Source: CAZJHX01 sp964545715
GTDB taxonomy: Bacteria; Myxococcota_A; UBA9042; GCA-2863065
Length of the DNA stretch: 64,000 bases
Reading direction: 5' to 3'
Assembly (NCBI GenBank): GCA_964545715.1
Contig: CAZJHX010000021.1
Coordinates: forward strand, 23,022-87,021
Shown here piece by piece: positions 1 through 8,184 of the stretch. Below the pieces are notes generated by a model, which had not been told where the DNA came from, ran no database searches, and saw nothing but the letters and a program-made list of their open reading frames with translations. Each line of letters starts with the position of its first letter. Position 1 is the stretch's first letter. The position numbers and the translations under genes are program-made.

Positions 1-1230
1 GTCATCTGTGACAACTCGGGCGAGGCGCTGACGTGCTCGACGCTGGTGGGCACCGGCCCGGAGCTGTGCGACGGCGTGGACAACGACTGCGACCAGTTTA
101 CCGAGGACGGCCTGGACGATCCGGGCGTGGGCGTGGTGTGCGACGGTGACGACGGCGACCTGTGCAAGGCGGGCGTCAGCGCGTGCCTGAACGGGCTGGT
201 GAAGTGCGTGGAGCCGGACGATCCGGCGACGCTCGAGGTCTGCGACCTGTTGGACAACGACTGCAACCCGGCCACGCCGGACGGCTTTGCGGATCCGGGC
301 GCCAACATCCCCTGCGACGGCGAGGACACGGACCTGTGCAAGGAGGGCTTCTCCTTCTGCGTCGGCGGCGCGCTGTTCTGCACCGATCCGGGCGACCCGG
401 ACCCCGAGCTTTGCGACAACGTGGACAACGACTGCAACCCGGAGACGCCGGACGGCTCGGGCGACCCGAAGCTGGGCAAAGAGTGTGACGGCGAGGACCC
501 GGACCTGTGCAAGGAGGGCGTGTGGACGTGCGACGGCATAGAGCTGACGTGTGACGATCCCAACGATCTGGACCCGGACATCTGCGATCTGCAGGACAAC
601 GACTGTAACCCGTCCACGCCGGATGGGTCGGGCGACGGCAGCCTGGGCCAGCCCTGTGACGGCGACGACGGCGACCTGTGCGAAGAGGGCATCAAGATCT
701 GTGGCCCGCTTGGCCCCAAGTGCACCGATCCCAACGTGGAGAACCTGGACATCTGCGACGGTATGGACAACGACTGCAGCGCTGGAACGCCCGACGGCTC
801 GCAGGTCGTTTCGCCCTGGTCTCCGACCTGCGCGGGCGCGGCGGCCAAGCAACCCCAGTCGCTGGTGTTTGGCCAGGGGCTGAACCTGGCGGGCGGCTTC
901 AACCGTCTGGACCCGGTCGACTACATCCAGTTCAGCTTTGTGGAGCCGGCTGTCGGGACCAACTTCTCGCGGTCGATCAGCCTGTCGGGCAACGGCTACG
1001 TCATGACCGTGATGGAGACCTGCCCCAACGAGCCGCCGTACGCCACCTGCGATGGGGATACGCCCAACGCCGCGGGCGTGACGGCATGGAGCACGACTTA
1101 CCAGTACGACGCGGGCGTAGGCTGCTGCAAAGACAACGTGGCGCGCCCCAGCACGGTGATCGTCAAGGTGTGGCGCGAAGGCGTCGCCGAGATTTGTGAG
1201 CCTTGGGGCCTGACCGTCCAAAACAACTAG
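1..1230 (+). CDS. MopE-like Cys-rich repeat protein, 3' part
   Basis: The reading frame is open from base 1, so the true start lies upstream and only about 409 C-terminal residues are visible. Five C-D-x-x-D-N-D-C anchors are followed by Asp/Gly/Pro-rich and Cys-containing segments (for example CDGEDPDLCKEG). This is the signature of the putative metal-binding MopE-type repeats common in surface proteins of myxobacterial relatives. The last 140 residues lack the repeat and look like a beta-sandwich-type C-terminal domain with a few extra Cys. A secreted or surface location is inferred from the Cys richness; the signal peptide is outside the window. The 3' end overlaps the start of the next gene by 28 bases. 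Function is unknown beyond probable metal/Ca binding. Confidence 0.85.
   Translation, partial: VICDNSGEALTCSTLVGTGPELCDGVDNDCDQFTEDGLDDPGVGVVCDGDDGDLCKAGVSACLNGLVKCVEPDDPATLEVCDLLDNDCNPATPDGFADPGANIPCDGEDTDLCKEGFSFCVGGALFCTDPGDPDPELCDNVDNDCNPETPDGSGDPKLGKECDGEDPDLCKEGVWTCDGIELTCDDPNDLDPDICDLQDNDCNPSTPDGSGDGSLGQPCDGDDGDLCEEGIKICGPLGPKCTDPNVENLDICDGMDNDCSAGTPDGSQVVSPWSPTCAGAAAKQPQSLVFGQGLNLAGGFNRLDPVDYIQFSFVEPAVGTNFSRSISLSGNGYVMTVMETCPNEPPYATCDGDTPNAAGVTAWSTTYQYDAGVGCCKDNVARPSTVIVKVWREGVAEICEPWGLTVQNN
67..800 (+). repeat. Tandem 57-58-codon repeats in the MopE-like gene
   Basis: The Cys codon that begins the C-D-x-x-D-N-D-C anchor occurs at 67, 241, 412, 583 and 754. The spacings are 174, 171, 171 and 171 bases, giving a near-perfect 57-codon period. 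Units diverge in sequence but keep Cys, Asp and Gly positions. Confidence 0.85.
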
Positions 1231-2855
1231 CCCTTGCGCTGATCACCCTCGTCTTTGTCGCTTATCAGGCGCCCCTGTGCCTTCAGCTTGGCGCCAACGC
1301 TGAGGAGGTTGCGCCGCTGCTGGACGCGCCGCCGCAGCGGTTGAGTCCAGGCCCCGAGCAGACGGCCACGTCGCCGGGCCTGCACGCGTCCGAGGGCCTG
1401 CCGGTGTGGTCGTGGATCGGGTCGGACGGCAGCATGACGCCGCTGATGATCGACGGCCACGTAGGGGCGCTGTCGTTTGCCGGCGCACGCCTGCTGTCGG
1501 GGCTGGGTGGCCTGAAAGCGGCGCGCCTGCAGTCGACCGTGCTTGGCGTATTGGGGCTGCTTGCGATCTTCGCGCTGGCCGGTCGGTTGGGCGGACCGGC
1601 GGCGGGCCTGCTGGCGGCGGCGCTTGCGGCTACCAGCGCTCAGTACGTCTTTGCGCACCTGATGATTCGGCCCGACGAGCAGCTCGACTCCCTGGCGCTG
1701 GTCTTGGCCATCCTCGCGTTTTTGCGGCACCACGATACGGGGGAGAAGCGGTGGTTCTACGGCGCATGCCTGCTGATCGGCGTGGCGCTGATGGCCAAGA
1801 ACACCGCGCTGTGGGCGCTGCTGGGCATAGGCGTGGCGGCGGTCACGTTCAAGCTGGCGCCGCGAGCGCACCCAAGAGACTGGGCGATCGGCGCGGCGCT
1901 GGCCGCCATCCCACTGCTGCCCCAGGCGGCGTACGTGTTGACGGCCGACACCGGCGGCGCCTTCACCGATCGACTCGCGCAGATCTCCGCGCCATGGGTC
2001 GGCCTGGCGCCGGACAACCTGCTCTTCTCGCTGCGCCACTTCGACGAGAGCTTCGGCCACGCCGGCACCCTGCTCGCCGGCTATACCCAGGCGACCGCCG
2101 GCGATCCGTGGATCCCGGCCGTGGGCTACGTCATTCTGGCCGCAGTGGCGCTGAGCATCGCGTCGGCGGGCAGGCGCGACCAACCAACCGCGCGGCGGGC
2201 CTTTGGTCTCGGACTCGGGGTCACCCTGGCCCTGTACTGGATGCTGTACTACCGCGGCGCGTCCTACTACCTGCTGCTGACCCCGTGGATCCCGATCGCG
2301 ACAGCGCTGGCGGTGGTCACCCTCTGGCGCGACGCGGCGCGGCCGCTGAGGTCAGCGCTGGTCGTGCTGCTGAGCCTGCTGGCCGTCAACGCGGCCGCCG
2401 AAGCCACCCGCATGGTCGACGCGGTCCGCAACCCGGAGACCGGCATGTTCGACGGCGATGCCCAGCAGGCGCTGGCACAGCGACTCCAGGCCGATGAGAT
2501 CGCGCACCCCTACAGCACCACCTACGCCGCAGTCGGCGTCTACGAGCTGCTCACCAGGGGCGCCGTCCGTCCGCGATCGCTGTGGCCCTATTTCCGCGGT
2601 GCCGGCGACCAACCCGCGACGTTCGACACCGCGTGGCGGGCGGTCTTCAAGCGGCTGGGCCCCGGCGTGCACACGGTGCTGCTGTCCCCGAACGCCAGCC
2701 CGGTCGAAAACTCCGAGGGCGTGGCAGGCCACCTGATCGCCGAGCGCTTCGACGGCGCGGCAGCAGCGGCCGGGGCCCGCGTGGACCTTGTGGAGACGTG
2801 GAGCGCCCCGTCAGGCCACCCGATTCTGCGGCTGGTCCGGCTGACTCTGCAGTGA
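1203..2855 (+). CDS. Polytopic membrane glycosyltransferase-like protein (GT39/PMT type)
   Basis: A 550-residue polytopic membrane protein. A first hydrophobic helix near residues 9-25 is followed by a long periplasmic-type loop. The Asp-Glu in the motif IRPDEQLDS and many further helices (about residues 110-400) fit the dolichyl-phosphate-mannose-protein mannosyltransferase/ArnT-like superfamily. A soluble C-terminal domain of about 150 residues follows. Members transfer sugars from polyprenyl-phosphate donors to lipids or proteins at the periplasmic face; the acceptor here cannot be told. The start is uncertain: the TTG at 1203 lies inside the preceding gene and no strong ribosome binding site is visible. 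The 3' end overlaps the convergent rSAM gene by 45 bases. Confidence 0.7.
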   Translation: MGPDRPKQLALALITLVFVAYQAPLCLQLGANAEEVAPLLDAPPQRLSPGPEQTATSPGLHASEGLPVWSWIGSDGSMTPLMIDGHVGALSFAGARLLSGLGGLKAARLQSTVLGVLGLLAIFALAGRLGGPAAGLLAAALAATSAQYVFAHLMIRPDEQLDSLALVLAILAFLRHHDTGEKRWFYGACLLIGVALMAKNTALWALLGIGVAAVTFKLAPRAHPRDWAIGAALAAIPLLPQAAYVLTADTGGAFTDRLAQISAPWVGLAPDNLLFSLRHFDESFGHAGTLLAGYTQATAGDPWIPAVGYVILAAVALSIASAGRRDQPTARRAFGLGLGVTLALYWMLYYRGASYYLLLTPWIPIATALAVVTLWRDAARPLRSALVVLLSLLAVNAAAEATRMVDAVRNPETGMFDGDAQQALAQRLQADEIAHPYSTTYAAVGVYELLTRGAVRPRSLWPYFRGAGDQPATFDTAWRAVFKRLGPGVHTVLLSPNASPVENSEGVAGHLIAERFDGAAAAAGARVDLVETWSAPSGHPILRLVRLTLQ

Positions 2856-4418
2856 GTCCGGCGCAGAGGGTCCGGCGCCCATCGGCGTACCGTAGACGCG
2901 GGCGGCGGGCGGCGGTTGCACGCCCAGGCGGCGGGCTCCGTAGCGGGCCATGCCGCCGAGATAGTGCAGGCCGAACGCAAGGTGGTCGGGGCTGAAGTTG
3001 ACCAGACCGTTGACCAGATCGGCCGCCATGCCAGCGCCGTAAGCGGCCGCGGCGGGCCACCGCTCGAACCAGGAGGGCGGTACGCTGCCGCGGAGGTTCT
3101 CGGGCAGCAGCGGCATCAGCCGGAAGAGGACCTCGTGGGCCTGATACATGGCGCGCTCGTCGTCTGCAACGTGGCCGCTGAGGTGGTAGCCCATGTCGTG
3201 GCCTTCTTCGATGCGATTGACATCGGCGTCGGTCAGCAGGCCGGCCTGGCGGGCGGCCGCCATCATCTCGGTGCCGGGAAAGAAGGTCGCCCAGAAGGTG
3301 TCGATGCGCGTCGGCGTGCGGGCAGCATAAAGCTCGCGTGCCTGCTGTTGGGCGGCGTGCGGCTCGCCGGGGAGACCGAAGATGTGGTCGGCTTTGAGCT
3401 TGATGCCGTGCTTGTGCAGGGCGTCCATGGCGCGCTCCACGTGGGCGCTGCTCTCCCGGCGGCGCAGCGTCTCGCTCTTGAAGTCCTCATCTGCGGACTG
3501 CACGCCCATCTGGGTCCAGGTGCAGCCGGCCTCCGCCAGCCACCCGGCGCGCTCGTCGTCCATGTGCTGCGGATGGGTGAGGCACTGAAACGGCACGCCG
3601 ACCTCGCGCTTGTAGCGCTGCAGAAACGGCTTCAGCCACTTGCGGTTGACCGTGAAGATGTCGTCCTCAAAGTCCACGAAGCGGATGCGATAGCGGCGCT
3701 TGGCGGCGACCAGCTCACCGATCATGTGGTCGACGGAGCGCGTGCGTACGTACTTGCCGCGCGGGCCGTCGGGCAGCCGGGCGAAGAAGTTGTTGAAGCA
3801 GAAAGTACAGCGGTAGGGGCAGCCGCGCGACGCCATGGTGATGTAGAGGTCACCGATGCGGATGTGGTCTTCCCACAGCTGCTTGTCGAACCATGGCAGC
3901 GAGTCCAGGTCCTGCACAAAGCCCGCCTGGGGGCCGCGCACCAGGGTGCCGTCGACTGCGTGGTACCGAATATTGGGGATGGGCCCGGCCGGTCCGCCCT
4001 TCTCCAGAGAGCGCAGCAGGCTGGGAAACGCCACATCGCCCTCGCCGACACAGACGTAATCGACCTCGGGACACGCCAGCACCCGGTCGGGCACGGCCGA
4101 CGGGTGGACACCGCCAAAAACGACCTTCAGCCCGTCGATGCGCTCCTTGGCCTCTCGCGCGATCTCCAGCATCCATGGATGCAGGTTCGTGATCACCGAG
4201 CACGCCAGCACCTGCGGCTGCTGCTCGACAATCGCGTCGATGACGGACGCGCGGTCGTCAAACAGCTCCGCCAGCGGTGGGATGTGCAGCTGGTAGCGGT
4301 CGTGAAAAAGCGCTGCACTGAACGCCAGACCGACCTGATGACCGTCGCGCCGGCAGATGGCGGCCAGCAGGCTCACGGAGAGCTGTTCGCATCCGGCAGC
4401 GACAAAGGTAATTCGCAT
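2811..4418 (-). CDS. B12-binding-domain radical SAM protein
   Basis: A 535-residue protein starting at the ATG at 4418, where the N-terminal fold MRITFVAAG begins. Residues 1-150 look like a cobalamin-binding Rossmann domain (the segment KVVFGGVHPSAVP is typical of B12-binding rSAM proteins). The rSAM motif GCPYRCTFC supplies Cys200, Cys204 and Cys207. A TIM-barrel-like segment follows with IFGLPGE at the usual late position, and the C-terminal 130 residues are unassigned. Such enzymes perform radical methylations or related chemistry on unactivated carbons, but the family also contains non-methylases. It diverges from the rSAM gene at 4466 with a 47-base gap, so the two may share control. 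Substrate is unknown; a role on the nearby peptide is inference. Confidence 0.85.
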   Translation of the reverse strand: MRITFVAAGCEQLSVSLLAAICRRDGHQVGLAFSAALFHDRYQLHIPPLAELFDDRASVIDAIVEQQPQVLACSVITNLHPWMLEIAREAKERIDGLKVVFGGVHPSAVPDRVLACPEVDYVCVGEGDVAFPSLLRSLEKGGPAGPIPNIRYHAVDGTLVRGPQAGFVQDLDSLPWFDKQLWEDHIRIGDLYITMASRGCPYRCTFCFNNFFARLPDGPRGKYVRTRSVDHMIGELVAAKRRYRIRFVDFEDDIFTVNRKWLKPFLQRYKREVGVPFQCLTHPQHMDDERAGWLAEAGCTWTQMGVQSADEDFKSETLRRRESSAHVERAMDALHKHGIKLKADHIFGLPGEPHAAQQQARELYAARTPTRIDTFWATFFPGTEMMAAARQAGLLTDADVNRIEEGHDMGYHLSGHVADDERAMYQAHEVLFRLMPLLPENLRGSVPPSWFERWPAAAAYGAGMAADLVNGLVNFSPDHLAFGLHYLGGMARYGARRLGVQPPPAARVYGTPMGAGPSAPDSLQSQPDQPQNRVA

Positions 4419-4465
4419 TGGGCAAGAGCATAGCCGTGGTTTCTTGGTACAACAAACGGCACGCA

Positions 4466-5413
4466 ATGAACGACATCATCGCCAGGCTGCAGTCTCGACA
4501 GGAGCGGATCCACGTAAACCTCGGCCCCGTGTGCAACAACAACTGCATCTTCTGCATGGAGGAGGACCGCGAGGAGCGCGAGCGCGTCAACGGCGCCATC
4601 GGCCCCGACCAGGTCACGCAGATTCTGCACAAGAACCAGGGCGCCGAAGAGGTGTGCTTCACGTCCGGGGAGCCGACGATGGTGGCCGGACTGCCGCTGT
4701 ACGTCGCACAGGCGCGCGACCTGGGCTACGTCAAGCGCAGCGTCATGACCAACGGACGCCGCCTCAGCTACGCCTCCTATCTGCGCAAGCTGGTCCTGGC
4801 CGGCATGAACTTCTTCTACATCTCGATCCACGGCCACAACGCCAAGCTGCACGACGCCCTGGTGCGCACCAAGGGCGCGTTTGAGCAGACGGTCGCGGGC
4901 CTGAAGAACGTGGCCGCCATGCGCCGCTTCGGGGTCAGCCTGCACACCAGCACCGTCGTGACCCGCCGCAACGTGGGTCACCTGGGCGAGATCTACGCCT
5001 TTTTGCGCGAGGCCGGCGTCCAACAGGTCGTGTTCAACGTCATGCAGGCCAACGGGCGCGCCGACACCCACTTTGAGCGCATCTTTCCGCCCTACACCGA
5101 GATCGTCGCGGAGATGCAGCGGTTTTTGGCGGCGTGCGACGAGGCGCAGCCCGACGCGTTTCTCGTGGACATCCCGCTGTGCACCACCGAGGGCAAGCTG
5201 CCGGACCACAACCGCGGCTACGTCGAGCGCTACGTGCACTATGAGCTGATCGAGGACGGCCTGATGCCGGTCGCGCGCGCCGATTTGGACGACGCGCAGC
5301 GTATCAAGCGGCCCGAGTGCGCCGGCTGCCGCCACAACGACTCGTGCGAGGGCGTGTGGCGAAACTACATCTCCCGCATGGGCTGGGACGAGTTCGAGCC
5401 CGTCACGCGTTGA
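4466..5413 (+). CDS. Radical SAM protein, CNNxCxFC type, with C-terminal Cys motif
   Basis: A 315-residue protein from the ATG at 4466; a TTG at 4418 also keeps the frame open, but it overlaps the divergent gene. Cys23, Cys27 and Cys30 (CNNNCIFC) bind the rSAM iron-sulfur cluster. SGEPTM replaces the usual GGEPT SAM-binding motif, and TNGRR and SIHGHN follow at typical spacing. The C-terminus CAGCRHNDSCEGVWRNY is a short auxiliary-cluster-like Cys motif that several other rSAM proteins in this window share. It is followed 7 bases later by a secreted protein, suggesting co-expression. Possibly an HxsC-like peptide maturase; this is inferred from motif and location only. Confidence 0.85.
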   Translation: MNDIIARLQSRQERIHVNLGPVCNNNCIFCMEEDREERERVNGAIGPDQVTQILHKNQGAEEVCFTSGEPTMVAGLPLYVAQARDLGYVKRSVMTNGRRLSYASYLRKLVLAGMNFFYISIHGHNAKLHDALVRTKGAFEQTVAGLKNVAAMRRFGVSLHTSTVVTRRNVGHLGEIYAFLREAGVQQVVFNVMQANGRADTHFERIFPPYTEIVAEMQRFLAACDEAQPDAFLVDIPLCTTEGKLPDHNRGYVERYVHYELIEDGLMPVARADLDDAQRIKRPECAGCRHNDSCEGVWRNYISRMGWDEFEPVTR

Positions 5414-5420
5414 CGCAAGC

Positions 5421-6455
5421 ATGCAGCGCGCAATCTTCGCCTTTTTCGTGGCCCTGACCTGGGCCGTCCCGGCCTCCGCCGCCGATGACACACACGTCTT
5501 CGCGGCGCTCGACGCCGTGGGTCCGCTGGACGGGCACAAGTACGATCCACGCCCGGTCATACGGGCCGTCAACATGCTCCAGCCGCTGGGCCACCAGGCC
5601 GGCGTCGCCCTGTTGCGCCGATACCTGGCCAAGCACGGCCGCGCGCTGCACGCCGGACCGCCCAGCGCGCTGTTTGTGGTGTTGAGAACCCTGTTTGAGC
5701 CACCGCCGGCATCGGGGTCGCCACCCACGGACGCCTGCACGCCGGCCCAGCGAGACTTTGCGGCCGGCGGCTGCCTGCGCCCGCCAAGATTGGGAGCGCC
5801 ACATCCACCAGCGCCCAAAGACCTGCGCTCGCTGCGATATCCGGCCTTCATCCTGGGCGATGTACCGCTGAGCCTGGTCTCCGGCTACATGTTGGGCGGC
5901 CAGCCCGAGCCGCTCAGCATGCACCTGGATTCGCTGAACAAATACGCCTATTGGCGCACGAGCATGCTGCACCCGAAGTCGGCAGGCGCGGTGCGATATC
6001 TGTTCATGCACTACGGTGGGTGGCCCCTCAACTCGCAGGTCGGAAAGATGGTCGAGGCGCAGCTCAAGCGCATCGAGCGCCCGGTGCAGCTCCCGTGCGT
6101 GAGAGTGGGCCTGCATTGCCTCCCGCAGTCCGCCAAGAGCACCCAGGAGATCACGGCGTCGTTCGGACTGGCGCCGCCCCCGCCCGTGGTGGAGCTGAAG
6201 GGCGGGGACAAGCGGTTGTTCATCGCGTTCTTGGAGGTGCCGACCGACAGCGAGTCATACATCGACGTGGCCGGCTGGTCGTACTCCGCTCATTTCTCGG
6301 AGTGGCGGCTGTTCTCGACCCAGCTGGTCTATGACGCCGTCACGCTCAAGGCCGCGATCGACGCCAAGCGCGGCGTCCTGGTGTTGACGGACGCCCGCGG
6401 CCGCGAGAGCGTCGTCGTGCCCCTGGGCAACATCCCGCACTCCGCTAAGCGGTGA
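5421..6455 (+). CDS. Secreted protein of unknown function downstream of an rSAM gene
   Basis: A 344-residue protein with a Sec signal peptide (FAFFVALTWAVPASA, cleavage near residue 20). The mature part has an N-terminal helical region, a Pro-rich loop with two Cys (DACTPAQRDF, GGCLRPPR), a central Tyr/Trp-rich segment and a C-terminal probable beta region. I do not recognise a family. It starts 7 bases after the rSAM gene stop and is probably in the same transcript, so it could be a partner or substrate of that enzyme. Its 3' end overlaps the convergent rSAM gene by 11 bases. Confidence 0.75.
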   Translation: MQRAIFAFFVALTWAVPASAADDTHVFAALDAVGPLDGHKYDPRPVIRAVNMLQPLGHQAGVALLRRYLAKHGRALHAGPPSALFVVLRTLFEPPPASGSPPTDACTPAQRDFAAGGCLRPPRLGAPHPPAPKDLRSLRYPAFILGDVPLSLVSGYMLGGQPEPLSMHLDSLNKYAYWRTSMLHPKSAGAVRYLFMHYGGWPLNSQVGKMVEAQLKRIERPVQLPCVRVGLHCLPQSAKSTQEITASFGLAPPPPVVELKGGDKRLFIAFLEVPTDSESYIDVAGWSYSAHFSEWRLFSTQLVYDAVTLKAAIDAKRGVLVLTDARGRESVVVPLGNIPHSAKR

Positions 6456-8184
6456 CAGGCTGCATCGCGACGTACCCATGGGCGCGAACATAGTTGATGT
6501 GCAGCCCCTCGCACTCGGCGTCAAAGCGGCAGGTCCGGCAGCGATGGCTCTTGGTCTGGTACCTGTCGCGGATGTAATGGTCAGCGTAACCGAACAGATC
6601 GGGCACGGCGGCTTGCCGCAGTGGATTCAGCGCCCCCAGCTTGGACAGCTCGCCGCGCAGCGCCCGGTCCTTGGCGGGGTCGCCGATGCTCAGGTCCGAC
6701 AGCGCCTTGAGAATGGACGTGCGGCCGCCGGTATCGCCCGGTGTCGGGGCCTGCGGATCCGGCGCCTCGGTCCGCAGCATGGTCACGTCCAGCACGCGCA
6801 GCCGCGGTCGGGTGGCGCGCCCGGTGATGCAGGTGGGAACACCCTCGACGGGGACCTGCGCGGTGTACGCGCTGAAGAACTCCTGCAGGTCCGGATCCTG
6901 GCGCTCGGAGTCGCTGGCCCGGTCGTGGCTCGGCAGCGCCAGAGCCAGCCGGAGATGGCCGTCGGGGTAGTTGGCCTGCAGCCAGGCCGCCATGGTCTGG
7001 TCCAGCCGGACCGTCACCTCAAAGTCAGCCTCCAGCGCCAGCAGCGTCTCCGCCTGCGCCGGGGTTGCCGCGACTGCTCGCACTATCCGGCCCATGACCG
7101 CCGCGTCCAGCGCCGAGTAATCGTCCAGCTGCAGGATCAGCGGCCGCTCCGCAACCCGCGAAACGATGGACAAAGCCTCGGTCACGTCCCCAGCGACCAC
7201 CCATGCCGGGGCACCCTCTTCAACGACTCCCGCAGGCCACGACGCATCGCCCGGCCGCACCCGCAGCGCATCAAAGTCGGCGCCGTCCAGCCGGGTCAGC
7301 GTGTCGTCCAGCGCGTCGCAGAACGGCTGCAGATAACACCGATCACAGCGCGCCGGCTCCCGACAGCTGAGCGGCACACCCCGCGTCAGCCACAGCTCGT
7401 ACTCCTCAAAGCGCCCGCGCGCCTCGTCGTGCAGCTTGTGTGGGTCCTGGATGAGGTGCTCGTAGCCCTCCAGGTAGGGCGGCGGAAAGCGGTTGAACCA
7501 GATGTGCAGATCGGGCTCTTCGCTGCGCTTCAACGCCGCCTGGATGTAGGGCATGGCCTCGTCGATGTCGTACATCAGCGAGTCGCGATGCTTCTCTTCC
7601 CAGGCGCTGCCGAACGGGATCAGATGCAGCAGGTCGAACTCGCGCACGCCCAGCGCGATAAAGCGGTCCAGCAGCTCGGGCAGCCGCTTGACGTTGCCCT
7701 TGTTGAGGCACACGTCCATGTTCACGATCGGCCGGCCGTCCGCCAGCGCCAGCTCGATGGCGCGCACCTCTTCGTCGAAGGCGCCCTTGACCCCGACCAG
7801 CGCGTCGTGGACCCGCGCGTTGTGGCCGTGCACCGAGAAGGTGATCTCCTGCAGCCCGGCGCTCAGCGCCCGATCCAAAAACTCGGGATACGAGAACATG
7901 CGACCGTTGGTCACCGTCTGGATGCGCCGATAACCCGCCAGGCGCCCGTACCGCACAAACTTCACAAAGTGCGGATGGATGGTCGGCTCGCCACCGGACA
8001 GGATCAGCCGCGTATCCCCACGGCGCCGGCCCTCGATGATGCGGGCTTTGATCTCCGCCTCCTCGCCCTCGGTGCCGTTGTGCGCCAGCGTGTCCAGGCA
8101 AAAGACGCACATGTTGTTGCATCGGCTGGTCAGGCGGATCCAGTTGCGCCGCTCATGGGCCGCCTCCTCGCGGATCAGGCTCAT
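6445..8184 (-). CDS. Large radical SAM protein with two auxiliary Cys motifs
   Basis: A 579-residue protein. The start at 8184 overlaps the upstream stop in an ATGA tetranucleotide, marking translational coupling; an upstream in-frame extension was rejected. Cys22, Cys26 and Cys29 (CNNMCVFC), SGGEPT, TNGRMFS and SVHGHN mark the rSAM barrel. A first Cys group (CREPARCDRCYLQPFC) lies near residue 290. About 200 residues of extra sequence follow, and the protein then ends in a second group (CRTCRFDAECEGLHINY) like that closing other rSAM proteins here. The middle insert looks like a separate alpha/beta domain of unknown function. It shares an operon with the rSAM-methyltransferase gene at 8181. 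Confidence 0.85.
   Translation of the reverse strand: MSLIREEAAHERRNWIRLTSRCNNMCVFCLDTLAHNGTEGEEAEIKARIIEGRRRGDTRLILSGGEPTIHPHFVKFVRYGRLAGYRRIQTVTNGRMFSYPEFLDRALSAGLQEITFSVHGHNARVHDALVGVKGAFDEEVRAIELALADGRPIVNMDVCLNKGNVKRLPELLDRFIALGVREFDLLHLIPFGSAWEEKHRDSLMYDIDEAMPYIQAALKRSEEPDLHIWFNRFPPPYLEGYEHLIQDPHKLHDEARGRFEEYELWLTRGVPLSCREPARCDRCYLQPFCDALDDTLTRLDGADFDALRVRPGDASWPAGVVEEGAPAWVVAGDVTEALSIVSRVAERPLILQLDDYSALDAAVMGRIVRAVAATPAQAETLLALEADFEVTVRLDQTMAAWLQANYPDGHLRLALALPSHDRASDSERQDPDLQEFFSAYTAQVPVEGVPTCITGRATRPRLRVLDVTMLRTEAPDPQAPTPGDTGGRTSILKALSDLSIGDPAKDRALRGELSKLGALNPLRQAAVPDLFGYADHYIRDRYQTKSHRCRTCRFDAECEGLHINYVRAHGYVAMQPVTA

Noticed and set aside
2916..4433. Plus-strand 505-residue frame opposite the B12-rSAM gene
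   Set aside because: Composition is His/Val/Arg-rich shadow of the minus-strand gene and shows no domain.
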